A DNA stretch of 64,000 bases from assembly GCA_964036315.1 (NCBI GenBank), contig OZ038498.1:8333136-8397135 (forward strand), written 5' to 3'. The DNA is from Acanthosepion esculentum. Taxonomy: Eukaryota > Mollusca > Cephalopoda > Sepiida > Sepiidae. The notes below the pieces were generated by a model. It had not been told where the DNA came from. It saw nothing but the letters and a program-made list of their open reading frames with translations, and searched no databases. The translations under genes and the position numbers were made by a program. Shown one piece after another: positions 21,626-33,124 of this stretch (position 1 is its first letter; every line of letters starts with the position of its first letter).

Positions 21626-23126
21626 GAATTCATGTGTGATTAACAGAAATCTAAAGTTTATTTTAAAGTCTCATTAAGTCAACATTTTCAACTTTGATTC
21701 CCCCTTTGAATTTGCTCGTTTTCATCCGTTAACTATCTTTCATATTTCCTCCATCTTTCATTCTGTTGTGGTCTACATTACTTATGCCCTTGTCTTCTTT
21801 GCCTTTCATTTTTCTCTCGACAGACCAAATCATAAAAGGCCAATGACTGAACTATCACTAATTCTTTAGATATTTATATCTATTTGTTCAATTTATTTTT
21901 ATTTATTTATTTCGGCCTTCACTTAGTGGCACTGTTTTCTATTTTAAATTGGTTAGGACAGGTACTTTCTTTGGGCTTTGTTGACACCTTATGCCCATTA
22001 ATTAGATAAGCGTAGCACATATGTCAATAGGGAGAAAAGACATCGCATTGCAATTGCTGAAAGGCGCGGGAAAACAGTGAATATACTAACAAGCTGTCAC
22101 CATTTTGTTTGCCGTGACTAAACTATCGACAATTTGTAGGTTATTTTTTGAGATTAAAAAAATAATGTATTACAAATAAACGAAAAGATCTTCTTGCACG
22201 CACACATAAATATATTATTGTTCATGCTCACACATACAGCTACAAGGGTATTTTGACGTCGTGTAATGGTTAACAAGCTTGTATCGCTAGATCAATTACG
22301 ACTGAATAGTCAGTTCGGTCCTCACTCGATGTCCTGTATGTTCAGCCTTGTGTCAAATCAACTGTAAGCATAGAAAATTACCATACATACAGGTACAAAC
22401 GTTGTGTGCTCGATTGAGTGAATCGTTTAAAAGTTTACCCTCTTTTTAATTCATTACCTGCCATGAGCCCCATTCGGGGATCTGTTAAAATTAAACTCAC
22501 TACATGTTATTCCTTGTATTTACATTGAGTTGCTTACATACATTTGCAGAGGTATATTTTCTAACACTTAGTCTTTAAAGATTTTATTATTAGCCGTAAG
22601 AAGAAACTTTGTGTCGTAATTTTACATTTCACGAGTAGAAAATAATGACTATTTTGAAAAGTATTTTTTTTTAATTATTTCTAATCAATATTATTTTTTG
22701 ATGTTTTATACATATATATATTTGATGTCGAGTTTGTACAAAACCGACAATGGTAACTACAGAAATTAAACGTAAGGAATAAATAAACACCTAAGACACC
22801 AGTCTGGGCCAAACATTCGCATTAAAAGAATTTGGCAGTTGATGGGTTAAGGGGAATATGTCAACTGAGAGAAAGATAAATAGAACACATAATAAAGAAA
22901 ATAAGACAAAAGCAAATAGAAAAGTGTTTATTTTGAATATCCTTTTGTAGCTAAAGAGCAAAAACTATTAACGACTTCAGTCTCTCCTGTCTATTCGCTT
23001 TCTTTATTGATGACTTTAGTATTTACTCTTTAAATAAATGTTTACTCATTTTTCTCCTTTAAAAACAAGAATTTTTCACTTGTGATTTTGTGACTTGATC
23101 CTCTTTATCCACGAATTGTTCTCACA
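21626..23126. other. Non-coding, nothing recognised
   Basis: AT-rich 1.5-kb stretch without supported features. Confidence 0.5.
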
Positions 23127-23922
23127 GCAAATATATATTATATATATATGTATATAATATATATATATGCATATATATATATATATTATATATATATGCA
23201 TATATATATATGCATATATATAATATATAAATATATATATATATGCATATATATATAATATATAAATATATATATATATGCATATATATATAATATATAA
23301 ATATATATATATATGCATATATATATAATATATAAATATATATATATATGCATATATATATAATATATAAATATATATATATGCATATATATATAATATA
23401 TAAATATATATATATATGCATATATATATAATATATAAATATATATATATATGCATATATATATAATATATAAATATATATATATATGCATATATATATA
23501 ATATATAAATATATATATATATGCATATATATATAATATATAAATATATATATATATGCATATATATATAATATATAAATATATATATATATGCATATAT
23601 ATATAATATATAAATATATATATATATGCATATATATATAATATATAAATATATATATATATGCATATATATATAATATATAAATATATATATATATGCA
23701 TATATATATAATATATAAATATATATATATATGCATATATATATAATATATATGCATATATATATATATATAATATATATATATATACATATATATATAA
23801 TATATATATATATACATATATATATAATATATATATATATATACATATATATACATATATATATATACATATATATACATATATATATATATACATATAT
23901 ATATACATATATATATATATAC

Positions 23923-23955
<33 letters not shown>

Positions 23956-24006
23956 CATACACATATATATATATATATATATACATACACATATATATAT
24001 ATATAT

Positions 24007-24086
<80 letters not shown>

Positions 24087-24095
24087 ATATATATA
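23127..24095. repeat. TA satellite with 35-bp unit, then (TA)n
   Basis: From about 23205 to 23750, sixteen near-identical 35-base units marked by TGCATA, TAATATATAAATA. The rest is TA with TACATATA steps. Open frames of about 300 codons on the minus strand are artefacts of the repeat. Confidence 0.96.
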
Positions 24096-24246
24096 TAATT
24101 TAATCTAAAGAAAAAACAGACCACTTTAAGGTTCCATCGTTATAATTTGTTTCACCAGAGATTTTATTTTTCTAAATAAAATCTCTGGTGAAACAAATTA
24201 TAACGATGGAAACTTAAAGTGGTCTGTTTTTTCTTTAAATTAAATT
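24096..24246. repeat. Near-perfect palindromic repeat
   Basis: Arms of about 68 bases around TTTTTCTAAA-like centre; the arms carry ACAGACCACTTTAAGGTTCC and its inverse with few mismatches. Follows a (TA)n array. Confidence 0.93.
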
Positions 24247-24860
24247 ATTCGCTCTGTCTTAACATTTTGTCTTAAGATTTTGTCTTTCGGTAAACTAGGA
24301 TGCAAATACATGATTAGACAGGATAATTAGATTCATTTTTCATGAGAGCAATTGTGCAAATAAAAACTGAACAAAATAGCGGAATCATTTTTACAAGAAG
24401 CGTGGGAGTTCTTTAGTCAGTCAATGTTTCTTACACGCACAAATGTCACTATTTCTGCCACTCTTGCTTGACAGTTTCCCAGGGATGATTTGCATTCATA
24501 AAGTTACATTTTTTTTTAAATATAGGAGCAGATATTCTCTATGATATTCAAATGTGATCTCTGATTGGCTTTAATTAATTTCTGTGATAACCGGGTTTCA
24601 TTATCCGTAAATCGCTTCTGAAAACAATTCTTTGTTTAAAGATTTCTGATACTCTTTTCTAATTAGTGACAGATCACATTGTATCATTTCACAAACACAA
24701 GACGTGGTCAATACCCTTTCACATCATGTGAACTTTTCAATACGCTTGAGAGTTGAGCCGGTCATCATATGGAAACAAAGGCAAGAAGAATAAGCTCAAA
24801 TGCAAATTCAACACTTCGAAAATCTCTTTAAAAACAGTCAGAATAACATACTGTAAGCCT
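24247..24860. other. Non-coding, nothing recognised
   Basis: No supported gene. Confidence 0.5.
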
Positions 24861-25205
24861 ATCTATGTATCTATCTATCTATCTATCTATCAGTCTGTTC
24901 TTATCTGTCTATCAGTCTGCTTTTATCTATCTATCTATCAGTCTGTTCTTATCTGTCTATCAGTCTGCTTTTATCTATCTATCTATCTATCTATCAGTCT
25001 GTTCTTATCTGTCTATCAGTCTGCTTTTATCTATCTATCTATCTATCTCTAACTGTTTATTCATATTTATCTCTGTCTATTCATATCTATTTCAGTCTAG
25101 TTGTATATGTCAGTTTATCTATCTATCTATCTAGCTAGCTAGCTATATTTATCTCTTCATATCTATCTATCTCGCTAGCTATCTCAGTCTGGTTAACTAT
25201 GTCAG

Positions 25206-25243
<38 letters not shown>

Positions 25244-25305
25244 ACTGTTTATTCATATCTATCGCAGTCTATTCATATCTATCACAGTTTGGTTATATAT
25301 GTCAG

Positions 25306-25344
<39 letters not shown>

Positions 25345-25367
25345 CAGTCTGGTTAACTATATTTATC

Positions 25368-25410
<43 letters not shown>

Positions 25411-25430
25411 GACTGTTCATATCTGTCAAT
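24861..25430. repeat. (TATC)n microsatellite cluster
   Basis: Runs of TATC broken by a repeated AGTCTGTTCTTATCTGTCTA motif, ending in a CT run. Confidence 0.95.
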
Positions 25431-25464
25431 CTAAAGTCGCCCACAAAGTAGTATTATGATTGCT

Positions 25465-25712
25465 ATATTCACAGCGTCTCGGCCGTTGCACGCTCCGGCC
25501 TTCTTTGGGTGATTGGAATTTCGAATCGAACCCTTTATTTAGTCCACTGGGGTAGATTGTTCTATCTCCATGTTCCGGATGTCTCAGTTATTTCCTTTAA
25601 ATCAACTTTCAAATTTTGGATCACAACTGCTGTGGCCTAGCATTGAACTCATAACTCTTTGGGGCCTGTCACTGGATCTAACCAACGTCTTCATCCACTG
25701 AGCGAAACGTTA
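25465..25712 (-). repeat. SINE-like unit, family S1, divergent copy
   Basis: On the minus strand: A-box-like GTGGATGAAGACGTTGG, B-box-like GAGTTCAATGC, central block CTACCCCAGTGG...AATAAAGGGTT...TTCGA, then AAGAAGGCCGG/CGGCCGAGACG, a mutated hammerhead-like module. Joined directly to the LINE at 25713. Confidence 0.65.
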
Positions 25713-26625
25713 TGAATATAGCAAATCTGATATCGTTGACAAAATTAACCTGGCCGCTGGTCTCGAAAAGGACCTCCAATCTGTGGTTAACTGGGGCAGG
25801 AAATGGCTCATAAATTTTAATGCCTCCAAAACTAAACTGCTCTCATTTACACACCATAGAGAACAGTTCCTGCGTCCGATGAGAATGGCTGATACCCAAC
25901 TCCATGCGAGCGCCACGTTGCGCCTGCTTGGTCTCACGCTGTCCGCTGATAGGAGGTGGAACATAAACATAGGCTCATGGCTTCATCTACCGCAAGGAAA
26001 GTTGGTTCTCTGTGTCGTGCCAGACAGCTTTTCTCGTCTGAGTCCATCCTTCAAATCTATAAAACATCCATCCGTCCTTGCAGAGAATATTGCTGTCATT
26101 TATGGTCTGGTGCCCCCACTGTAAGTTTCGAGGTCCTCGACAAAAGACGGATATGCAATGTGATAGATCCTGATCTGGCATCTACAGTCCTTTCTCACAA
26201 ACGTGGTCTGGCTTCAATCTGTCTCTTCCATAAGTATTTTCACTGCAACTGTTCCGACGAGTTGATTTCTCTGGTTCCCAGACTGCATGAATTTAAGCGA
26301 GCTACTAGGTTGGCATATCGGTCCCATCCTTTCCCTGTCGAAACGGTTAAATGTAACCGTCTCTTCTACTCAAACAGCTTCTTCTGTCGCACTTCCCGTC
26401 TGTGTAACTCTCTTCCCCTTACTTGCTTCAACCGAAGAATATAATCTTCAAATATTCAAGTGTAATGTCAATCGACATCTTCGGATACCTTGATCTTGTT
26501 CCTCGCCCTCCTCTTAATCCTCTTCTCAAACACGCCTCTTTACTCTTGTTCTCTATCCTCTGAAATCCCTTGCGTCATATTGGCACTACCGCTTAGCTTG
26601 GGGTGAAATACTTAAAAAAAAATAG
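25713..26625 (+). mobile_element. Jockey-type LINE ORF2 3' half, decayed
   Basis: Longest copy of this LINE in the window. In order: WGRKWLINFNASKTKLLSF, LRLLGLTLSADRRWN, then (frame change near 25960) ARKVGSL, YKTSIRPCREYCCHLWSGAP, DKRRICNVIDPDLAS, FHKYFHCNC, LHEFKRATRLAYRSH, NRLFYSNSFFCRTSRLCN, then a second frameshift before EEYNLQIFKCNVNRHL. It covers the reverse transcriptase thumb and C-terminus; endonuclease and palm with YxDD are missing. The 3' end reads CTTGGGGTGAAATACTT plus an A run at 26625. Confidence 0.92.
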
Positions 26626-27029
26626 GTATATGGCAGTAAAGATGAAGATGTCCGTATAATTTAAATAATGCAAGTAACGTGATAATGTTTATTCGGATTG
26701 TAAGTGACAGCACTTATAAACATTACCCCGCGCATATCAATTCATATGAATGAGTCCATATATGTATATTTGAATGTGGGTGGCTAGCATATGTAATCTC
26801 GAGAGTAGAGAGATATTTTTTATATCTTTAGCATCAACAATTGCACATGGAATTGCTAATATATGTCTTTGTTACTCCGGAGGCAAACGTCAAACTTACA
26901 CAAATGTTACTCACATTGCCATTAGGCTAATAAAAGGACAAGGATTATGATGGTTTCTAAATTGATTCAAATTTATATCCTTTTCTTACTTCGTTATCAG
27001 GATTCTGCGGTTTGTTTCATTAATCTATA
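26626..27029. other. Non-coding, nothing recognised
   Basis: No supported feature. Confidence 0.5.
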
Positions 27030-28145
27030 TTTATCTGTCTATATCCCTGAGATGAGGTATTATTCGGATTGTCGTCCGCATCTTTGTCGCCATATTTATT
27101 ACAACGTTTCGGCCTTTCAGTATCTGTCTATATTTCTGAGATGAGGTATTATGTACACTATTTACATTATTCAGACTATTGGCGTCATCTTTGTCGCCAT
27201 ATTTATTACAACGTTTCGGCCTTTCAGTATCTGTCTATATATCTCAGATGAGGTATTGTGTACACTATTTACATTATTCGGACTATTGTCCTCATCTTTG
27301 TCGCCATATTTATTACAACGTTTCGGCCTTTCAGTATCTGTCTATATTTCTGAGATGAGGTAATATGTACATTATTTACATTATTCGGATTATTGTCCGC
27401 ATCTTTGTCGCCATATTTATTACAACGTTTCGGCCTTTCAGTATCTGTCTATATTTCTGAGATGAGCTAATATGTACATTATTTACATTATTCGGACTAT
27501 TGTCCTCATCTTTGTCGCCATATTTATTACAACGTTTCGGCCTTTCTTATCTGTCTATATCTCTGAGATGAGGTATTATTTACATTATTCGGACTATTGT
27601 CCCCGTCTTTGTCGCCATATTTATTACAACGTTTCGGCATTTCAGTATATGTCTATATTTCTGAGATGAGGTATTATGTACACGATTTACATTATTCGAA
27701 CTATTGTCCTCATATTTGTCGCCATATTTATTACAACGTTTCGGCCTTTCAGCATCTGTCTATATTTCTGAGATGAGGTAACATGTACATTATTTACATT
27801 ATTCGGACTATTGTCCTCATCTTTGTCGCCATATTTATTACAACGTTTCGGCCTTTCAGTATCTGTCTATATCTCTGAGATGAGGTATTATTTACATTAT
27901 TCGGACTATTGTCCCCATCTTTGTCGCCATATTTATTACAACGTTTCGGCATTTCAGTATATGTCTATATTTCTGAGATGAGGTATTATGTACACGATTT
28001 ACATTATTCGAACTATTGTCCTCATATTTGTCGCCATATTTATTACAACGTTTCGGCCCTTCAGTATCTGTCTATATCTCTGAGATGAGGTATTATGTAC
28101 ACTATTTACATTATTCGGACTATTGTCCCCATATTTATTACAACG
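27030..28145 (-). repeat. 107-bp tandem array, family S1 monomers
   Basis: The word ACAACGTTTCGG starts at 27101, 27208, 27315, 27422, 27529, 27626, 27733, 27840, 27938, 28045 and 28140: spacing 107 with three units of 95-98. Units 27422-27733 and 27733-28045 form a duplicated three-unit block of about 312 bases. Read on the minus strand each monomer contains CTGAAAGGCCGAAACGTTGT and GATGAGGACAATAGTCCGAA. Related arrays and fragments: 55255-55822, 31118-31203. Confidence 0.95.
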
Positions 28146-28700
28146 TTTCGGCCGTTTTACGCACCGGCCTTCATCAGGTGGTTGAAATGTCGAACTGAAC
28201 TCTTTATTTCGTTTACTGGTGTAGACTCTTCTAGTTCCAGGTGCCATGTTTAATGGATGTCAGTTATCAGTTATCTGTTAATTCCCCCTCTCCAAGTTCT
28301 CTACTGCCTTAACCAGGTATTGGACTCACACTCTTTGGGTCCTGTCACTGGATCTAGCCAACGCCTTGAGGACACATGTCACAGTGGATAAAGAGAACTT
28401 TACTGCCACAGTGGATAAAGGCATGGTTAGATCCAGTGACAGGACCCTAAGAGTATGATTTCAATACCCGGTTAACGGTTAAGGCAGTGGAGAAGTTAGA
28501 GAAGGGAATTAACAGGAGATAACTGATAACTGACATCCATTAAACATGGCACGTGGAACTAGAACAGTCTACCCCAGTGAGCGAAATAAAGGGTTCAGTT
28601 CTACATTCCAACCACCTGAAGAAGGCCGGAGCGTACAACGTTGTAATAATTATAGCGACAAAGGTGAGGATGATAGTCCGAATAATGTAAATAAAGCACA
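28115..28700. repeat. SINE-like S1 palindromic dimer
   Basis: The minus-strand unit (28115-28365) and plus-strand unit (about 28404-28700) are reverse complements over roughly 250 bases. Each has a tRNA-like head (GTGGATAAAGGC; GAGTxxGATTTCAATACCC), a central block with CTACCCCAGTGAGCGAAATA, and an AAGGCCGG module. The minus unit keeps an intact CTGATGA...GAAA core; the plus unit has lost GGCCGAAA. Confidence 0.85.
28146..28177 (-). ncRNA. Hammerhead-like core in S1
   Basis: Minus strand: CTGATGA (28171-28177), one extra A, a five-pair stem GGCCG/CGGCC (28165-28169 with 28150-28154) closed by a ten-base loop, GAAA (28146-28149), then CGTTGT which can form a two-pair helix III. Helix I is not evident in this copy, so self-cleavage as a monomer is doubtful; minimal hammerheads of this kind are known in Penelope-like elements. 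Confidence 0.45.
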
Positions 28701-29152
28701 TTTAATAAATATTATTTATTTATATATTAACTATTAAGTAATTATCATTGTTTCGCTAATGAATAACAGAATATTTCAAGTTTTAGTTTATCAGGATGAC
28801 TTAGGCGTGTCATTTAAATATAAATTGTTCCCCTTTCCTTTATGTTTGTCAATTTTGAAACGTTAAGGCAGATCTACTCATTGACATTTTACACTTTTCT
28901 TGATTCTCTGTCAGTTGAGGTTATTAAGCACGTCTTGGTTTACCCGACTTATATCTTTTATCTATATCGAGATGTTGAGGAGGAGAATTGTGTGAATGTG
29001 TCCATATACCGGCATGCGTACTTTGTAATTTGCTTATCTATCACAGACATGTTCATATTTGGCTAGATATTTTTCTATTTCAGACTTTGCATATCTCTCT
29101 CTATCTACTTCAGACTGTTCATATCTATCAATCTCTCTATCTCTCTCTATCT

Positions 29153-29153
<1 letters not shown>
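28701..29153. other. Non-coding, nothing recognised
   Basis: No supported feature; short TATC/CTCT-rich end. Confidence 0.5.

Positions 29154-29233
<80 letters not shown>
29154..29233. repeat. (TA)n microsatellite
   Basis: Pure TA run. Confidence 0.96.
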
Positions 29234-29235
<2 letters not shown>

Positions 29236-29249
29236 GAAATATGCACTTA

Positions 29250-29452
29250 TGGGGTGGTATATTTATGGAATAAAGTGCTCAATATCAGAAATAGGGCGTG
29301 TGTAAATATAAAAGTGAACTTTGAAGTCAACACTCAGAGGGGACAGGCTGTTTCATGCTAGACGCAATCGTCAGACCACGGTCGGCAGACTGTTGGCCTG
29401 ACGATTGCGTCTAGCATGAAACAGCCGGCCTGTCGCCCCTAAGTTTTGACTT

Positions 29453-29455
<3 letters not shown>
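29250..29455. repeat. Foldback repeat F8, copy 1
   Basis: A left lead (GGTATATTTATGGAATAAAG) is followed by two arms of about 50 bases, 29320-29374 and 29398-29450, reverse complements of each other (CAGGCTGTTTCATGCTAGAC and its inverse). A copy at 43340-43545 shares lead and arms. Each arm encodes, on the outgoing strand, a hammerhead-like core. Flanked on both sides by (TA)n. Confidence 0.88.
29395..29437 (+). ncRNA. Hammerhead-type ribozyme candidate
   Basis: All core parts are visible: helix I GGC/GCC (29395-29397 with 29435-29437); CTGACGA (29398-29404); helix II TGC/GCA (29406-29408 with 29414-29416) with loop GTCTA and one T on each side; GAAA (29418-29421); helix III ACAG/CTGT (29421-29424 with 29430-29433) with loop CCGGC; cleavage position C29434 in a GTC triplet. 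The fold and the CTGANGA/GAAA/UH rule are established for hammerheads; activity is inference, as helices I and II are short. Confidence 0.6.
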
Positions 29456-29525
<70 letters not shown>

Positions 29526-29592
29526 TATTTATCTCATATTGTTAATATCTATTCATCTATCTCCGACTATTTAAATCTCTCTCTCGATCTCT

Positions 29593-29637
<45 letters not shown>
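29455..29637. repeat. (TA)n runs
   Basis: TA runs at 29455-29522 and 29597-29637 with CT-rich sequence between. Confidence 0.94.
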
Positions 29638-29640
<3 letters not shown>

Positions 29641-29737
29641 TCAAAGAATCATCGGAATAGTTGCCGTGAAAATACTTATAGAAGAGACAGAGATAAGCCA
29701 CGAGAGAAAACGACTGTAGACCAGATACCAGAAAGAA
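29637..29737 (-). mobile_element. Short LINE fragment
   Basis: Matches 7635-7730 (shared TTGCCGTGAAAATACTTATAG-type words, AGAGACAG, CGACTGTA, ACCAGAT), so an internal piece of the Jockey-type LINE between two simple repeats. Confidence 0.65.
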
Positions 29738-29759
29738 ATTGCTTATATGTCTATCTCAG

Positions 29760-30356
29760 ATTGTTAATCTCTATCTCTCTACCTCTCTACCTACCTATCT
29801 ATCTAAGTCTGTACATATCTATCTCTCTCAGTCTGTTTCTATCTATCTATCTATCTATCTACTTATACATGTTCATTATCTATCTATCTATCACGTACTT
29901 TTCATTATCTATCTATCTATCTATCTATCTACTTATACATGTTCATTATCTATCTATCTATCACGTACTTTTCATTATCTATCTCGTACTTTTCATTATC
30001 TATCTATCTATCTATCTATCTACTTATACATGTTCATTATCTATCTATCTATAACGTACTTTTCATTATCTATCTATCTATCACGTACTTTTCATTATCT
30101 ATCTCGTACTTTTCATTATCTATCTCGTACTTTTCATTATCTATCTCGTACTTTTCATTATCTATCTATCTATCTATCTCTCTATCAATCTATCTATCTA
30201 TCTACTTATACATGTTCCTTATCTATCTATCTATCTATCACGTACTTTTCATTATCTATCTCGTACTTTTCATTATCTATCTCGTACTTTTCATTATCTA
30301 TCTATCTATCTATCTATCCATCCATCTATCTATCTATCTATCTATCTATCCATCTG
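29760..30356. repeat. (TATC)n with CGTACTTTTCAT interruptions
   Basis: TATC runs interrupted about ten times by ACGTACTTTTCATTATC and by ACTTATACATGTTCATTATC, a higher-order pattern. Open frames are artefacts. Confidence 0.95.
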
Positions 30357-30729
30357 TGTCTGTTCATATCTGGTTCCTTTTCCATCAATGTTAATTTTCT
30401 TATCTATCTGTACATGGGATTCTGTGTAAACATTTGTTTAAATGAATATGAGTATATGCAGTGTGTAAAATGCATGCGTGTATGTATATGCTTGCCTTTG
30501 CAAATATCTGCGTACGCGCGTTTCCGATTGGGTGTGGAGGTTTTTGTGCGTCTGCTGTAGTTGTTTATTCCCGTATCACTCCGGCATTCTCGCTTCGATT
30601 TCCCTTTCGTCCCAATTCTATGTCCTATCGAATTTCTGATAACATCTAAATGTCTTTTCTGCAAAAAGAAATTAGGTGAAATACAGATTCAATACACAAT
30701 AAAAGCGACAGAATGGTGCCAACTGTCAC
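30357..30729. other. Non-coding, nothing recognised
   Basis: No supported feature. Confidence 0.45.
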
Positions 30730-31510
30730 AGATGGTCATTTTTCTTTCTTTTTCTTTTTTTTTTACTTTAAGCTTCATATTTTTTATTTTTATGTTTATT
30801 ATTGTGATTCTTGAGTGGAGAAAATCCAAATAGAAAAACGAAGGGAAAAAGAAAGTTACTTTAATTTTCATTCACTATTGTTTTTACACGTTTTCTTCTC
30901 GATCATCATTTTCGTCTTTCTTTCTTTTCCTTCCTCTTTTTCTTTTTTTCTTTGTCCTCTTGTTCCTCCTTTTTCTTTTTCTTCCTCTTTTTCTTTTTCT
31001 TCAATTTTGTCTTATTCTTCTTTTTTTCTTTGTCTTTTTCCTTCGTCTTTGTCTTTTTCTTCCTTTTCGTTTTTTCTTCCTCTTTGTCTTTTCTTCCTTT
31101 TTCTTCCTCAATGACTTTTTCTTTATCTGTCTATATTTCTGAGATGAGGTATTATGTACACTATTTACATTATTCGGACTATTGACCTCATCTTTGTTTC
31201 ATATTTTTTTTTGTTTTTCTTCGTCTTTGTTTTTTTCTTCCTTTTTGTCTTTTTCTTCCTGTTTTTTTTTCTTCTTCTGCCTCTTTTTCTTTTTCTTCCT
31301 TTTTGTCTTTTTCTTCCCTTTTTCTTTTCTTCCTCTTTGTCCTTTTCTTCCTCTTTTTCTTTTTCATTATCTTTTTCTTCATCTTTTTGTTTTCTTTCTC
31401 TTTGTCTTTTTACATTTCTTCTATTCCTTCTTATTCTTCTTCTTTTCCTGTCTGTCTCTTCACTTTTTTGTCTTTTCTTTCTCTTCCTAATCAAACCTAT
31501 TACTATCATT
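30730..31510. repeat. Pyrimidine-rich (TTTTTC)n-like tract with one S1 monomer
   Basis: Degenerate CTTTTT/CTTCCT repeats. At 31118-31203 a single 107-type S1 monomer (TATTTCTGAGATGAGGTATT onward to CCTCATCTTTGT) interrupts the tract. Confidence 0.85.
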
Positions 31511-33075
31511 TTTTAATTTCCCCCTCATATTTTTCTTCGAAGTGGGGTTTTCTTTTCGTTCGCTTCATCTCACCCCCCCCCCTACACGTTTTTCTCTTAC
31601 TCTTTTGCATTTTTTCTTTCGACGTCGTTATTGTTTGATATTCACTGAAACTTTCATGAAATTTCAAACCAGTAGAGACCTTTACCCATGGATCACTTCA
31701 AAGCCAAACATCTAAATACTTCTGCTCTTTCCACGCTATTCTTGTTCTGTTTAATACTAATGCCCATTCAAAGTTTGCGATTTTTCTCCAAGTTTCCAAT
31801 CCCTTCAAAGTCTTCAATAGGATAGCCTTGATTTTCTCTTCTAGGTCAACCTATGTCACATCGCGGTGGTTTCCTGTGGAGCCTTCCCCTTGGTTAGGTT
31901 AGACAAGCTTTTGTGTACCTAGTTAATATGAATAAATGTTGTTCCTGGCCTGTTATGATCCAAGTTGAGATTCCCAACCTCCCCAGTTTGTTTTTGGTCC
32001 CCTTTTATCTCGACTGGGTCAGCTTTATACTTTCCCACGGCCGGAAATTTTTTATCCTTTTCCCACTCCCTTAGCGAGAGAGTGTCTTGATTTTGTCCCA
32101 CGGGTAGAATACAGTGGCCTCTCGGTTATGTTTAGTTCACTTTTGAGTCTATGTTTAGTTTGTTTTGGGGTTTATTCTCTCCCCTCTCATATTTAATCAC
32201 AGATATTTAAATATTTATCATCATTATTTTTTTTTTTTTTGCATGGGGCGCATTTTTGTAGGTCCCCCTTGAGAGGATGCGGTATTATGGTGCATGAAGG
32301 ATTGATTGGTGACGGACGAGTTTTTGTGATGAATGGGCAAATTGTAATGAGTGAATGGGTCGTGAATCAGATTAGTTAGGTATAAGAGGGTTAGTGAAGA
32401 CCAACGTCAGCCTTAACCCCTCCCCTTTTTTCGGCCTTGTGCCACAATTGTACTTTTTATACAATAAATACCTACAACTCCATCCTGTCTGGATATCCCT
32501 GTTTCAAAGAAAAATGATATGACAAAAAAAGGCAATTTATTGAGGAAAAAACAAAAATTCTTTTTCTTTTACGCCTCAACTGGCTATTACGATGTAAACG
32601 TCATCAACTCGGTTTGTTTTCCTTGATTTGAATTCTTAAGCGTTTCGACCCTTCTTTGCACTGTTTTGATTCAAATTATGGAATGACCAATACTGGCAAC
32701 TGCTAGTCGAAATATTTCCATAAAATAAATCATTCGTTGGAACTACAAGTCTTTTTCTTTTAATTATGCAACTACCAATGGAGACAAGCATCCTAATTTC
32801 CGTACCATTCCAAATACACGCAGCATATTAAAAGAAACGTAATTTTCATATACCGTGAATCCTTGTATCTTAGAAATGATTAAAGATATCTTACTGGAGT
32901 TCTTCGAAGTTTTTATAACACTATTGGAATCTACTTTGATCAATAAGAATGTATAATTACTCTCTAAGCTTAACAGAAGAATCGTGATGAAATCGATCAT
33001 AACCGAAAATTACATGTTCATAATTAATTAATCATAGCTAAAGATCGGAATCTCATGAAGAATTGAAATAACTTT

Positions 33076-33077
<2 letters not shown>
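31511..33077. other. Non-coding, nothing recognised
   Basis: Contains an AATAAA near 32464 after a balanced-composition stretch (32235-32490), which might be an old LTR end, but no partner or coding sequence supports it. Confidence 0.4.

Positions 33078-33122
<45 letters not shown>
33078..33122. repeat. (TA)n microsatellite
   Basis: Pure TA run. Confidence 0.95.

Positions 33123-33124
<2 letters not shown>

Noticed and set aside
27030..28170. Regular repeats at first suggestive of a CRISPR-like array
   Set aside because: The whole 107-bp unit is conserved with no unique spacers, and the context is eukaryotic.
29635..30560. 273-codon frame rich in YLSI
   Set aside because: Translation of the (TATC)n microsatellite.
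32235..32490. Solo LTR
   Set aside because: An AATAAA and balanced composition alone are not enough; no second copy, no polypurine tract or primer site.
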